64,000 nucleotides of DNA from Candidatus Stahliibacteriota bacterium (GCA_004375895.1 SOJW01000020.1:65170-129169); one strand, 5' to 3'. Numbered from the stretch's first letter, positions 26,477 through 34,418 are shown. Numbers and translations: made by a program. The notes: a model not told the origin generated them from the letters alone.

Positions 26477-26638
26477 CTACTCTTCGAGCGAGAAGTCGTC
26501 CTTGGACGCGCCGCACACCGGGCAGGACCAATCATCCGGTAGATCCTCGAACGCGGTTCCGGCCGGGATGTCCGAATCCAAATCGCCCTGCTCAGGGTCA
26601 TAAACGTATCCGCACACGTTGCAGACGTAGCGCTTCAT
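26477..26638 (-). CDS. Rubredoxin
   Basis: 53 residues, the usual rubredoxin size. The two iron-binding CxxCG motifs are VCNVCGY near residue 6 and SCPVCGAS near 39, with FEDLPDDW between. It carries single electrons to oxygen- and peroxide-handling enzymes. Superoxide reductase, ferritin, a ferritin-like protein and an AhpD-like protein within 8 kb are plausible partners. AAAGGAGAACGAC precedes the ATG. Confidence 0.95.
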   Translation of the reverse strand: MKRYVCNVCGYVYDPEQGDLDSDIPAGTAFEDLPDDWSCPVCGASKDDFSLEE

Positions 26639-26688
26639 GTCGTTCTCCTTTGATTTTTTTCTTTCTTCTCTGTCTTACAATCTCCCAA

Positions 26689-26708
26689 CAAGGGGCTTAA
26701 GCCCCTTG
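26689..26708. repeat. 20-bp palindrome
   Basis: CAAGGGGCTTAAGCCCCTTG lies in the leader of the rubredoxin gene. A partial copy occurs near 18533. Confidence 0.6.
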
Positions 26709-26807
26709 TCTGATGAAGGGATAACTGCTTATTGAGCTATTCATTTCCAAAACCTCCGGTTTTTAAATCTCCTGCCAATGCAACTTATCATCTATTTACG
26801 CCTGGTG

Positions 26808-26852
26808 TGTTACGGGTGTTATGGGTGTTACGGGTGTTACGGGTGTTACGGG
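26808..26852. repeat. Five tandem TGTTACGGG units
   Basis: Five 9-bp units, one with a single change (TGTTATGGG). The array overlaps the end of the GAF gene and its TAA stop is part of a unit. The same array ends ribE at 52057-52092. Confidence 0.85.
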
Positions 26853-27403
26853 TACGGGGTTTTTCTTGCCTTGAGTGAGCGCTGCAACAGCCTGGTAGCG
26901 GCGTAGCAGACCTTTAAGAGGAAAGCCCTGTCCTCCTCCGAAAACGCATTGATGGTGTTGGAGTCAATGTCCAACTCCCCCATCACCTCGCCCTGTCTGA
27001 GTACGGGCAGTACGATCTCGGATTTGACGTGCGGGCTGCAAGAGAGATAGTTTTGCTCCCTGGCAACGTCCGGGACCATAAAGGTCTTCTTTCGCTCCGC
27101 GGCCTGCCCGCATATGCCGTAGCCGAAGGGGATGCGAACGTGTTCGGTGGGTGCCCCGGCAAATGGGCCGAGAACAAGTTCGCGTTCCTTGTTGGGGTCT
27201 ACCAGATAGAATCCTACCCAGTCGTAGTGGGGAACTTCTTCTTTGAGGAGATCACATACTGCCTGAAGCCTGGCATCGGCATCGTCGCCTGACTGTGCTT
27301 CAGAAGATGAAATGGAAGAGTCAGGTTGTGTTACGGGGCGGGTGGCCTGACTTACCTTGTGGATAAGGTTTGAGAAAAGCTCCTTTTTCTGTTCATCAGT
27401 CAT
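26846..27403 (-). CDS. GAF-domain protein, free methionine-R-sulfoxide reductase-like
   Basis: 185 residues. A GAF domain (about 45-175) contains HVRIPFGYGICGQAAE and SCSPHVKSEIVLPVLR. The family enzyme reduces free methionine-R-sulfoxide using three cysteines. The GICG Cys and the catalytic-position Cys in LSCSP are present, but the usual Cys before VRIP is replaced (TEHVRIP). Activity is therefore likely but not certain. It follows the AhpD-like gene with an eight-base overlap and has a 45-residue variable N-terminus. The last codon and stop fall in a 9-bp tandem repeat. Confidence 0.75.
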   Translation of the reverse strand: MTDEQKKELFSNLIHKVSQATRPVTQPDSSISSSEAQSGDDADARLQAVCDLLKEEVPHYDWVGFYLVDPNKERELVLGPFAGAPTEHVRIPFGYGICGQAAERKKTFMVPDVAREQNYLSCSPHVKSEIVLPVLRQGEVMGELDIDSNTINAFSEEDRAFLLKVCYAATRLLQRSLKARKTPYP

Positions 27404-27746
27404 TTTTTCCCTCCTTCATGTCGCACCACAGATCAACCGCCCTTCTCAGATGGGGGATTACGATAGAGCCGCCCACCATTAATCCCACCATCAGGGCCTC
27501 CTCGAATTCGGCAGATGTAACCCCTTCCTCCTTGCATCTGATAAGATGGTAGGTTATGCAGTCCTCGCATCGCAGCACAAGCGAGGCCACCAGTCCCAGC
27601 ATCTCTTTGGTCTTGGCATCGAGAGCACCCTCTTGATATGTTTGCCAGTCGAGCTGATGGAACGTCTTCATATTCTTTTCTGCGAACTCCATCACTTTTT
27701 TATGAAGCCGCTCGCGCTCTTTTTTGAAATCTTCAATCCTGCTCAT
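27396..27746 (-). CDS. Carboxymuconolactone decarboxylase / AhpD-family protein
   Basis: 116 residues, all helical, with the redox motif CEDCITYH (about residues 49-56). Family members use this CxxC and His to reduce peroxides or act as decarboxylases. With the GAF gene it forms a small operon that looks like oxidative damage repair. The start lies eight bases after a TATATT box, so the mRNA has almost no leader. Confidence 0.85.
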   Translation of the reverse strand: MSRIEDFKKERERLHKKVMEFAEKNMKTFHQLDWQTYQEGALDAKTKEMLGLVASLVLRCEDCITYHLIRCKEEGVTSAEFEEALMVGLMVGGSIVIPHLRRAVDLWCDMKEGKND

Positions 27747-27754
27747 AGGCTAGT

Positions 27755-27782
27755 AATATATCCGAGCATAAGAGGGTGTCAA
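27755..27782 (-). promoter_or_regulatory. Promoter of the AhpD-like/GAF operon
   Basis: TTGACA (27782-27777), a 16-base spacer, TATATT (27760-27755), eight bases to ATG 27746. The leader would be one or two bases. Confidence 0.65.
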
Positions 27783-27840
27783 GCGCGGGGTGATTGTAGG
27801 TCGGTGGTCAGGGGAGATGAAGTTTCCGAAAGAAGGGTTA

Positions 27841-27949
27841 GTCATTGCGAATCCTAACGTCGCAGGCGTCAGGAAGAAGCAATCTCAATGAGATTGTTCC
27901 GCAGCCGTCATCCTACGGAGCCACGCCACCTGCGGTGGCTCGCAATGAC
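27841..27949. repeat. GTCATTGCGA...CGCAATGAC long palindrome, copy 1
   Basis: The arms GTCATTGCGA and TCGCAATGAC bound a 109-base element with inner hairpins, including GCCACC-TGC-GGTGGC and an AGCAATCTCAATGAGATTGTT palindrome. A second copy is at 55193-55359. The spacer 27783-28094 has no gene. Confidence 0.75.
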
Positions 27950-28094
27950 GGAGTGAGCAAGGCTTGCTGCTTAGCGAAATAATGGACTCGGCCATAACAG
28001 AGTTTCAAGTGCTTTCTTTTTAAGCCCGCATTGCTTGAGGATTGCCGATTTTAGAATCTTGATGAAGTATTCCGGCGATTGTCGAAAAGATTTT

Positions 28095-28130
28095 GGGGTC
28101 CCCGCGAAGCTACGCAGTAGATTCGTGGGG
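28095..28130. repeat. Family B repeat after the ferritin-like gene
   Basis: GGGGTCCCCGCGAAGC and GCAGTAGATTCGTGGGG form a hairpin that ends four bases from the stop of the neighbouring gene. Confidence 0.65.
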
Positions 28131-28133
28131 TGA

Positions 28134-28643
28134 TTAATCGCCGTAGAGATCGAACTCGCGGAAGTCGAACCAGTAGCCCATCTTTGTAACCGAATCCAGC
28201 TCTGCCTGCACTAAGGCGAGGTGTCCTTCCTCGATCTCCACGAATTGGGCAAACATCTTCTGGGCATCGCCGGGGAGTTTTTCAACCATCTTTTTGTAGA
28301 AGCTCGATGTTACCTTTTCCGCTTCAAGGGCCTTTTGGAGCATGTTGATCTCGGCCCCGTAGTCCTTGCCCGAGACCTGGGCTTTCATCTTTTTGGTGCC
28401 TTCGATGATTCTTTCCTTGGAGGGAAGAGCGGTTCTGAGTCCTTCGATGGTGAGTTCTCCTGATGCCTGCCACATCGCAAGTTTTGAATAAAGGAAGTCA
28501 AGATGATGCTGTTCTTCGTCGGCCAGAAGCTTGAAGATGCGTCTGCCCTTCTCGTCGGTTGCTTTGTCCACCGCCTCCTGGTAAACGTCTCGCACCCTGG
28601 TTTCGTAGGTGATCGCGGTCTTGATCGCCTCTTCTACAGTCAT
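28134..28643 (-). CDS. Ferritin-like (rubrerythrin-type) diiron protein
   Basis: 169 residues forming a four-helix bundle with duplicated ExxH motifs (ADEEQHH near residue 43 and IEEGHLAL near 140) and further Glu ligands. It lacks the C-terminal rubredoxin domain of rubrerythrin; a separate rubredoxin gene lies 1.5 kb away. Likely role: peroxide reduction or iron handling. It is monocistronic with a GGAGG leader. Confidence 0.85.
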   Translation of the reverse strand: MTVEEAIKTAITYETRVRDVYQEAVDKATDEKGRRIFKLLADEEQHHLDFLYSKLAMWQASGELTIEGLRTALPSKERIIEGTKKMKAQVSGKDYGAEINMLQKALEAEKVTSSFYKKMVEKLPGDAQKMFAQFVEIEEGHLALVQAELDSVTKMGYWFDFREFDLYGD

Positions 28644-28667
28644 TTCTCCTCCTTGCGTCTTTAGCTA

Positions 28668-28695
28668 ATTTTACTTGACATGGGGATGAAAGCAA
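28668..28695 (-). promoter_or_regulatory. Promoter of the ferritin-like gene
   Basis: TTGCTT (28695-28690), a 16-base spacer, TAAAAT (28673-28668), then a leader with AAGGAGGAG. Confidence 0.5.
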
Positions 28696-28713
28696 CATTC
28701 ACGAAAGTCCGTT

Positions 28714-28762
28714 GGAGTACAACAACCGTGTTGTTGTAGCAATGACACGGTCATTGCACTCC
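28714..28762. repeat. REP-like element A1 (two hairpins in an outer stem)
   Basis: The outer arms GGAGTAC and GCACTCC (28714-28720, 28756-28762) enclose hairpins AACAACCGTGTTGTT and AATGACACGGTCATT. It overlaps the 3' end of arsC and supplies its last codons and TGA. Confidence 0.85.
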
Positions 28763-29182
28763 ATAATCAGGGTCGGCTATGAACTCCTCCAGCTTTGTCC
28801 TGATCGCGTCCCTTACGGTGCGGAACTCACCCAGCACCTTCTCCTCGGTTCCGGATGCGCTGATCGGATCAGGGAACGGCCAGTGCAGGCTGGTGTCTGT
28901 TTTCCCGATGAAAGAAGGGCAGTTGTTCTCGCCGCATAACGAGATAACGTAATCGAAGGACTGGCCTTGAAATTCTTGCACGTGCTTTGAGCGCTGCCCG
29001 GATATGTCAACGCCCAGTTCACCCATAACCTGGATCGCATTAGGGTGAACGAAGCAAGGGATGATGCCTGCGCTTTCCACCTCGAACCGCTCGCCTGCAA
29101 GATGTCTTAGCAGCCCCTCCGCCATCTGGGAGCGGCATGAGTTGCCGATGCAGAGAAAAAGCACTTTTATCTTATCAGGCAT
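28751..29182 (-). CDS. arsC: Arsenate reductase, low-molecular-weight phosphatase type
   Basis: 143 residues. The phosphatase loop CIGNSCRSQMAEG is at residues 11-23, and the general-acid WPFPDP lies near 99. It reduces arsenate to arsenite using an intramolecular cysteine relay with thioredoxin. The family also contains tyrosine phosphatases, but the extra cysteines near 80-90 (SLCGENNC) favour ArsC. No arsenite pump is adjacent. The final GVQ codons and stop lie in a REP-like element. Confidence 0.85.
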   Translation of the reverse strand: MPDKIKVLFLCIGNSCRSQMAEGLLRHLAGERFEVESAGIIPCFVHPNAIQVMGELGVDISGQRSKHVQEFQGQSFDYVISLCGENNCPSFIGKTDTSLHWPFPDPISASGTEEKVLGEFRTVRDAIRTKLEEFIADPDYGVQ

Positions 29183-29196
29183 TTACAGATTATTTT

Positions 29197-29220
29197 GGAG
29201 TGCAACAACCGTGTTGTTGC
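29197..29220. repeat. REP-like element A2 (half copy)
   Basis: GGAGTGC plus the first hairpin (AACAACCGTGTTGTT) only. It lies just beyond the 3' end of the transposase gene, in the same orientation as A1. Confidence 0.8.
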
Positions 29221-29226
29221 GTCAAG

Positions 29227-29781
29227 CTAGAAATCATCATTGACATTGACACGACCCCAAGGATAATCTTGTTGTAGTTTTTTGAGGCGTTCTTCTTCAG
29301 TCTTTATTCTGTAATAATAACTCCCATGCGGATAATCTTCAGGATTTGGGACATATCCATGCTTTACCGGGTTGAAGTAAATGTAGTTTAGTCTGGCAAA
29401 GTAAGACCGTTCGTGAGTAATACATCTATCCCAGTAGTTCCAGAAGATTCTTTTAGCCGATTTCGCTTCCAAGGCATTTTTCTTTATCCAGAGAGCGGTA
29501 AAGCGATGGATTTCACTGATCATTTTGGATAAATCAGGATCCTCCTCAGGGGCTTGCAGCATCAGGTGATAATGATTGTCGAGTATAACCCAATCCTCCA
29601 ATAACCAGTTGGATTTATCGCATCCTTTAATTATGGATTCCAGGAGACGAGATTTGCTCTCATGAGAACTTAGAAAAGGCTTTTTCTGGTATGTAGAAGC
29701 GGTGATGAAGTATTTGGCTTTGGGGATGAACAGATGAGGTGGATTGTGTTTGTGCTGCTTGTAGATTAAATCATCGCTCAT
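29227..29781 (-). CDS. REP-associated tyrosine transposase (Y1, TnpA_REP)
   Basis: 184 residues of the Y1/HUH superfamily. The metal-binding H70-Y71-H72 motif sits in DNHYHLMLQAPEE and the catalytic Tyr (about 133) in LNYIYFNPVKHGYV. Such enzymes (RAYTs) cut single strands at the foot of REP hairpins and are thought to spread them. Elements of one repeat family flank the gene on both sides (29197-29220 and 29798-29847), with further copies at 28714 and 62350. It looks intact, and it is somewhat more AT-rich than its neighbours. Confidence 0.92.
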   Translation of the reverse strand: MSDDLIYKQHKHNPPHLFIPKAKYFITASTYQKKPFLSSHESKSRLLESIIKGCDKSNWLLEDWVILDNHYHLMLQAPEEDPDLSKMISEIHRFTALWIKKNALEAKSAKRIFWNYWDRCITHERSYFARLNYIYFNPVKHGYVPNPEDYPHGSYYYRIKTEEERLKKLQQDYPWGRVNVNDDF

Positions 29782-29797
29782 TATACAACGCTATTCT

Positions 29798-29847
29798 GGA
29801 GTGCGACAACCGTGTTGTCGCAAGCAACGAGACGCTCGTTGCACTCC
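29798..29847. repeat. REP-like element A3
   Basis: The outer arms GGAGTGC (29798-29804) and GCACTCC (29841-29847) enclose hairpins GCGACAACCGTGTTGTCGC and GCAACGAGACGCTCGTTGC. The second hairpin differs from A1, but the compensating bases keep pairing. It lies between the transposase and copA. Confidence 0.88.
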
Positions 29848-29850
29848 ATA

Positions 29851-32076
29851 TCATATCCTTTTCCTTGACAATCTCAAGCTGTTCAGCACTACCGTCACGC
29901 TTGAGAACGCCATGGCACCGGCGGCGAGCATTGGGTGGAGGATGAAGCCAGGCAACAATCCTACCGCGGCGAATACCCCGGCGGCAAGGGGAACGAGCGC
30001 GGTGTTGTATGCAAACGCCCAGAAAAGATTCTCTCTGATGGTGCGCATGGTTGCCTTGGAGAGTTTGATGGCCCTGGCCACACCAGCCAGGTCGCCGCCC
30101 ACCAAGGTTACATCCGATGCCTCCATCGCTATATCCGTGCCGGTCCCAATAGCTATCCCTACGTCCGCCCGTGCCAGGGCCGGGGCGTCATTGATGCCGT
30201 CACCCACCATGGCCGCCCTCCTACCATCCTTTTGATACTGTTTGATATAGAATTCCTTTTTCTCTGGAAGAACCCCGGCGATTACTCTATCAATTCCCAC
30301 TTTTTGAGCAATGGCTTTTGCCGCCCGTTCGTTGTCGCCTGTGAGCATCACAGGTACCAACCCCAGGAACTTAAGGGAAGCTACCGCTTCATGGGAGGAG
30401 GGCTTTTCTTCATCTGCTACTGCCAAGAGTCCTGCCACCTTGCCATCCACCTCCACCACCATCACCGTCTTGCCCTGTGATGCCAGCTCATCCACCTTTC
30501 CTTTGATACCCTTGTTCAGCTTGAACCAGTCGGGTTTGCCTACTCTCACATCTTTGCCATTGACTGTGGCTGTTACCCCGAATCCTGAGACGGCTTTGAA
30601 ATCCCTCGGTTCTTTAAGTTTCGCCCCCTTCCCCTTCGCTCCCTCGACCACCGCCTTCGCAATAGGATGCTCGGAGCCGCGCTCAGCACTTGCGGCGAGA
30701 ACAAGTCCTTCATCCCCGTTATCCAGAGGCAACCAATCGGTAAGCACCGGCTTGCCTTCTGTTATGGTTCCGGTCTTGTCGAACATGACGGTGTCCAGCT
30801 TGTGGGCGGTCTCAAGGGCCTCACTCGATTTGAAGAGGATGCCCATCTGCGCACCCTTGCCTGTACCTACCATTATTGCTGTCGGTGTGGCTAATCCCAA
30901 CGCGCATGGGCAGGCGATCACAAGAACCGCAACCATCCTTAGCATGGCAGGCACGAACTCGCCTCCCAATCCCCACCACAGGGCAAAGGTCAGCACGGCT
31001 ATCCCGATGATTACGGGTACGAACACGCCCGAAACCCTGTCCGCCAGCCGCTGTATCGGAGCCTTGGATCCCTGCGCCTGTCTTACCAGTCTCACTATCT
31101 GGGCCAGGGCGGTCTTCTGCCCCACACCGGTGGCCTTTACCTTCAAAAGACCCTGTTGATTCACGGTCGCTCCAAAGATCTCGTCCCCCTCCTTCTTGTC
31201 CACCGGTATCGATTCTCCTGTCAGCATACTTTCATTAACAGATGAGATGCCTGTGATCACCTTCCCGTCCACCGGTATCGCCTCGCCGGGCTTGACTATT
31301 ACTACGTCACCTCGTCTCACCTGATCAGCCGGAACATCCTTCTCGTTTCCGTCGGCATCAATCACATGGGCGATCTTGGGGGCAAGATCCATCAGCTTTC
31401 GTATTGCCGCCGACGTCCTTCCCTTTGCCATCACCTCAAGCATCTTTCCGAGCTTGATAAGGGTGATGATCATGGCTGCGGTCTCAAAGTAAACGTGTTC
31501 GCCGATGCTTATGCCTGGAGCGATCAACGGAACCACGATCACCGCCAGGGAATAGAAGAATGCCACCGAGGAGCCCATCGCCACCAGCACATCCATGTTG
31601 GCCGAGCGGTTCCTTAAGGACTTGAATCCTCCGATGTAGAATCCCAGGCCGGTAAAGAACTGAACCGGGAGAGCAAGTGCAAGGAACAGCCAGTTGACCC
31701 AGGGCTGGTGAGCCCACGCGCCTACGAGCCCAAAATCTCTGCTCATGCTCAAAACGAACAGGGGAACGGTGAACCCTACCCCTACCCAGAAAGCTATCCG
31801 CTCCCTGCGAATCTCTTTCTCCCGTGCCTTCTGCTCGGCATCCTTTTCACTAGGTAGCACCGCCTTGTAGCCTGCCCGCTCGACAACGTCGGCTATCACC
31901 TTGAGATCGGCTAACTTAGGATCGAACTCCACCGATGCTCGCTCTGTTGCAAAGTTTACGTTGGCCGAGATCAGACCGGGCACCTTGCGCTTCAGCGAGC
32001 GCTCGATTGTCAACGCGCAGTTGGTGCAGGTCATTCCGATTATGGGTATCTCGGCCTTTTGAGATTTAGGCGGCAT
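29851..32076 (-). CDS. copA: Copper-translocating P-type ATPase
   Basis: 741 residues. One N-terminal heavy-metal domain carries GMTCTNC (14-20). After the first membrane helices come the actuator loop, the transport motif CPC in [13 protein letters not shown] near 390, the phosphorylation site DKTGTITEG near 430, and the hinge [19 protein letters not shown] plus the HMA domain point to Cu(I) export. It closes an operon with a PAS protein and two small HMA proteins, and GGAGG precedes the ATG. A REP-like element ends four bases beyond its stop. Confidence 0.93.
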   Translation of the reverse strand: MPPKSQKAEIPIIGMTCTNCALTIERSLKRKVPGLISANVNFATERASVEFDPKLADLKVIADVVERAGYKAVLPSEKDAEQKAREKEIRRERIAFWVGVGFTVPLFVLSMSRDFGLVGAWAHQPWVNWLFLALALPVQFFTGLGFYIGGFKSLRNRSANMDVLVAMGSSVAFFYSLAVIVVPLIAPGISIGEHVYFETAAMIITLIKLGKMLEVMAKGRTSAAIRKLMDLAPKIAHVIDADGNEKDVPADQVRRGDVVIVKPGEAIPVDGKVITGISSVNESMLTGESIPVDKKEGDEIFGATVNQQGLLKVKATGVGQKTALAQIVRLVRQAQGSKAPIQRLADRVSGVFVPVIIGIAVLTFALWWGLGGEFVPAMLRMVAVLVIACPCALGLATPTAIMVGTGKGAQMGILFKSSEALETAHKLDTVMFDKTGTITEGKPVLTDWLPLDNGDEGLVLAASAERGSEHPIAKAVVEGAKGKGAKLKEPRDFKAVSGFGVTATVNGKDVRVGKPDWFKLNKGIKGKVDELASQGKTVMVVEVDGKVAGLLAVADEEKPSSHEAVASLKFLGLVPVMLTGDNERAAKAIAQKVGIDRVIAGVLPEKKEFYIKQYQKDGRRAAMVGDGINDAPALARADVGIAIGTGTDIAMEASDVTLVGGDLAGVARAIKLSKATMRTIRENLFWAFAYNTALVPLAAGVFAAVGLLPGFILHPMLAAGAMAFSSVTVVLNSLRLSRKRI

Positions 32077-32108
32077 CAGTCCTCCGAGCGGTCTCTATGC
32101 GTCGGGCT

Positions 32109-32315
32109 TCACTCCTGGGGCGGGTAGCCGATGGCGCTTATGCGCTCCTTGATCTTCTCCCATGTGGCGGGTGCTTCCCAGATGAAACGCGCTTGCTTGG
32201 TGGTGATATCCACCTTTACGTCCTTTACGCCTTCGAGAAGGGAAAGCTCATCGCGCATCTCGATGAGGCTGTAGTGGCCGCCGATCGCCGGTATCTTGAC
32301 TATCTTCTTCTCCAT
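32109..32315 (-). CDS. HMA-fold protein lacking the metal-binding cysteines
   Basis: 68 residues from the ATG behind GAGGAATAGATAC, inside the end of the upstream gene. It aligns along its whole length with the next upstream small HMA protein and shares the ending IGYPP. The CxxC loop is replaced by GGHYS (IPAIGGHYSLIEM), so it cannot bind copper in the usual way. It may be a regulator, a dimer partner or an adaptor. The gene is conserved in length and has no stops. Confidence 0.75.
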   Translation of the reverse strand: MEKKIVKIPAIGGHYSLIEMRDELSLLEGVKDVKVDITTKQARFIWEAPATWEKIKERISAIGYPPQE

Positions 32316-32319
32316 GTAT

Positions 32320-32526
32320 CTATTCCTCAGGCGGGTAGCCGATCTCGGTGAGGGTCTTTTTGATCTGCTCCCAGGTTGCAGGCGCGTCCCACCGAATGCG
32401 GGCGGTCTTGGCATCAACGTCTACCTCAACGCTCCTTACACCTTCAAGTTCACCCAACTCCCGCTCAATGGTCATCTTACAGTGATGACAGCTTATCGCT
32501 TGGATTTTTATCTTCTTTGCTTCCAT
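32320..32526 (-). CDS. Small heavy-metal-associated (CopZ-like) protein
   Basis: 68 residues with a ferredoxin-like HMA fold. The metal site is SCHHCKMTI (Cys 13 and 16). It probably shuttles Cu(I) to the CopA pump encoded two genes downstream. The stop is four bases from the start of its cysteine-free paralogue. The tail APATWEQIKKTLTEIGYPPE extends the fold in a way shared only by this pair. Confidence 0.85.
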   Translation of the reverse strand: MEAKKIKIQAISCHHCKMTIERELGELEGVRSVEVDVDAKTARIRWDAPATWEQIKKTLTEIGYPPEE

Positions 32527-32536
32527 GGCGTTCTCC

Positions 32537-32956
32537 TTAATCCTCCCAGTCCAACAACCGCCTCTCGCCTTCTAACTTGCGGATCTCGGTCACGTCCTGA
32601 CTAACCTCAAGGGTTCCTCTGTAGTTGCCATCGGCGTCTCTCATGGCAAAGTAGCGGATGTATATGAAACGGCCTTTCACCTCGATCCAGAATTCGGCGC
32701 TGTCCTTGCTACCTTTCTTGAACTCTTCCAGTATCTTATTAACCACGTGCACGCTCTTGGGCGGGTGACAGTTCTGCACCTTTCGGCCGATCACCGCAGG
32801 CGTGCGAGCAAAGATGCGATCTGCGGTGTCCGAGTAGTAGCGCAGCTCGTCATTGGAGTCCACGAAGCTTACGTCCACGGGCAGGTGCTTGAGCATGATG
32901 TTTATCTGCTCAAGACTAAGCTGCCCGGTATCCAGGGAAAGACTGGAATCATTCAT
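32537..32956 (-). CDS. PAS-domain protein of the DUF438 type
   Basis: 139 residues: a single PAS domain (about 15-130) with LPVDVSFVDSNDELRYYSD, the NCHPPKSVHVV segment and a C-terminal VSQDVTEIRKLEGERRLLDW helix. The same PAS type ends DUF438 proteins and may hold heme or iron. No output domain is fused. The gene opens the copper operon, 10 bases before the HMA genes, so it may sense redox state for copper handling. ATGATG follows AAAGGAGGAG; the second ATG has the better spacing. Confidence 0.8.
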   Translation of the reverse strand: MNDSSLSLDTGQLSLEQINIMLKHLPVDVSFVDSNDELRYYSDTADRIFARTPAVIGRKVQNCHPPKSVHVVNKILEEFKKGSKDSAEFWIEVKGRFIYIRYFAMRDADGNYRGTLEVSQDVTEIRKLEGERRLLDWED

Positions 32957-33061
32957 CATCTCCTCCTTTCAAGAATCGAGAATGCCCCGAAGGGGTACGG
33001 GTGTTACGGGTTGCCTTTGCAGATGGAATCACTTTGTCGCCTTGCAGGATTACTTTCAACC

Positions 33062-33181
33062 TCAGGCTTTCAGGGCCGCAAGCTGCCTGGAGAGGAGGGT
33101 TATGTGGCTCATCTCCTCTTTGATGATATCCGAGATTCGACCTTTGCCAAGGTGTTCGGGAACCATCTCCTTGATGCCCAT
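33062..33181 (-). CDS. Possible 39-residue protein or C-terminal remnant
   Basis: Open frame MGIKEMVPEHLGKGRISDII followed by KEEMSHITLLSRQLAALKA. It reads like the last two helices of a ferritin-like or rubrerythrin-like protein and begins about 10 bases after the ferritin stop in another frame. There is no good ribosome site. It could be a frameshifted tail of the ferritin region or a gene remnant. Confidence 0.35.
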   Translation of the reverse strand: MGIKEMVPEHLGKGRISDIIKEEMSHITLLSRQLAALKA

Positions 33182-33192
33182 CGTGTCTTCAT

Positions 33193-33732
33193 TTATTCGC
33201 CTGGTGTTGCAGCCGGATTCAGGATGGTTGCGGTTGCGATCAGAGGCCTTGCACCCATCTCCTTGTCCAGCATAAAGAGACCTTCCTTGCTGCCTTCCAC
33301 CATCTTGAGCCGCTCTACCGCCTTGAGGGTCTGCTCCTCCTCCTCGATCTGTTCGGCAACGAACCAGTGCAGGAGACCGATAAGGGCCGCGTTGTCCTTT
33401 TCCTCGCGTGCCAGATCAACCAGATCGTTGATCATCCTGGTTACCTTCTGCTCGTGTTCGTAAGCAGCTCCAAACGCCTCCACAGGGGTTGATAAGGTGA
33501 TCTCCGGTTTTTTGACAGCGTACAACTCCACCATTCCGCCGCGTTCGATTATGTGGTTGTAGAAGCGCATTGCATGGCTCATCTCCTCAAACGCCTGCGC
33601 CTTCATCCATTGAGCAAAACCCTCAAGGTTGGAGCCCTCAAACCATGCCCCTATGGCGAAGTAGAGATATGCGGCATAGAGTTCGGCGTTCAGCTGTTTG
33701 TTGAAGGCGTCCTCGATCTTCTTGCTTATCAT
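33193..33732 (-). CDS. Ferritin
   Basis: 179 residues from ATG 33732 behind AAGGAGAATAACC. It is a four-helix bundle of the bacterial FtnA type: LNAELYAAYLYFAIGAWFEG, AFEEMSHAMRFYNHI and WFVAEQIEEEEQTL supply the ferroxidase Glu and His ligands. It stores iron as a 24-mer shell. It is three bases from the superoxide reductase stop and in one operon with it, which links superoxide removal with safe iron storage. The tail after LDKEMGARPL is longer than usual. Confidence 0.92.
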   Translation of the reverse strand: MISKKIEDAFNKQLNAELYAAYLYFAIGAWFEGSNLEGFAQWMKAQAFEEMSHAMRFYNHIIERGGMVELYAVKKPEITLSTPVEAFGAAYEHEQKVTRMINDLVDLAREEKDNAALIGLLHWFVAEQIEEEEQTLKAVERLKMVEGSKEGLFMLDKEMGARPLIATATILNPAATPGE

Positions 33733-33734
33733 GG

Positions 33735-34115
33735 TTATTCTCCTTTCCACAGGCCGTGAACGTTGCAGTGCTCTCTTGCCACCACATTCTCCGCGTCTAT
33801 CATAAAGCGAGCCTGGGGTGCGTCGCCCGGCTTAAGGTGCCTGCGGTAAACGCGTCCCGCATCATCGGTAATCTCAATCCACTCGATGTAGTGATCCTCC
33901 TCCATGGGATGCGGGGTCGAACCCACGATGACCTTGAAGCCGCCATCGATGCGCTCGATCATGGGCACGTGCTTTTCTAGCTTGTAATCCGCGGTTTGCT
34001 CGGCCAAAAGCTTCATCGGTTCGCCGTGGCAGGAGTACTCACCGCAGCCTTCCTTGATAACCTCAATCATGTCTCCGCACTGCTCACACTTGTATATCTG
34101 TTTTATTCCAGGCAT
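33735..34115 (-). CDS. Desulfoferrodoxin (superoxide reductase) with altered center I
   Basis: 126 residues. The C-terminal catalytic domain is complete: [23 protein letters not shown] and EHCNVHGLW provide the four His and one Cys of center II, which reduces superoxide to peroxide. The N-terminal desulforedoxin domain has C10, C13, C24 and C29. The normal pair of adjacent cysteines is replaced by Cys-His (YSCHGEPM), with an extra Cys at 24. Rubredoxin, encoded at 26.5 kb, is the usual electron donor. AAGGAGGG precedes the ATG. Confidence 0.9.
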   Translation of the reverse strand: MPGIKQIYKCEQCGDMIEVIKEGCGEYSCHGEPMKLLAEQTADYKLEKHVPMIERIDGGFKVIVGSTPHPMEEDHYIEWIEITDDAGRVYRRHLKPGDAPQARFMIDAENVVAREHCNVHGLWKGE

Positions 34116-34221
34116 TCAACCCTCCTTGGTTTTTTGGATTTTTGAAACAATAATCTCTTCAAAAAATCTCACTGCACTTTCTCGTACCCTTCCGGGAAAG
34201 CCCTCTGGAAGTACCCTTTTG

Positions 34222-34249
34222 AGTATAGGATAAGAAAGGGGGATGTCAA
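34222..34249 (-). promoter_or_regulatory. Promoter of the superoxide reductase/ferritin operon
   Basis: TTGACA (34249-34244), a 16-base spacer, TATACT (34227-34222). The leader of about 100 bases is purine-rich. No riboswitch was recognised in it. Confidence 0.7.
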
Positions 34250-34389
34250 GCTGGGAGTGTAAGTAATTGATATTTGAGACAGATACATGGTTATACAGTC
34301 CAGGAGTTACATCCATCGCAGTAATTATAGTATTTTGGTAGGGATTGTCAAGGTGGGTTAATCCAATTGGGGAGAGGGGGCAAAGGCGG

Positions 34390-34418
34390 TTGACAAGGGG
34401 GAGGGAGCGGGGTATAGT
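34390..34418 (+). promoter_or_regulatory. Promoter of the protease-TPR gene, leaderless
   Basis: TTGACA (34390-34395), a 17-base spacer, TATAGT (34413-34418), five bases, then ATG 34424. Confidence 0.7.

Noticed and set aside
32109-32417. Longer form of the cysteine-free HMA protein with a basic N-terminal extension
   Set aside because: The extra 34 residues are encoded inside the upstream HMA gene in another frame. The ATG at 32315 has a good ribosome site and aligns with the paralogue.
34116-34316. 66-codon frame ahead of superoxide reductase
   Set aside because: Most of it lies upstream of or inside the promoter. A piece in the leader (MRFFEEIIVSKIQKTKEG from a GTG) is open up to the next ATG, but evidence is too thin to call a gene.
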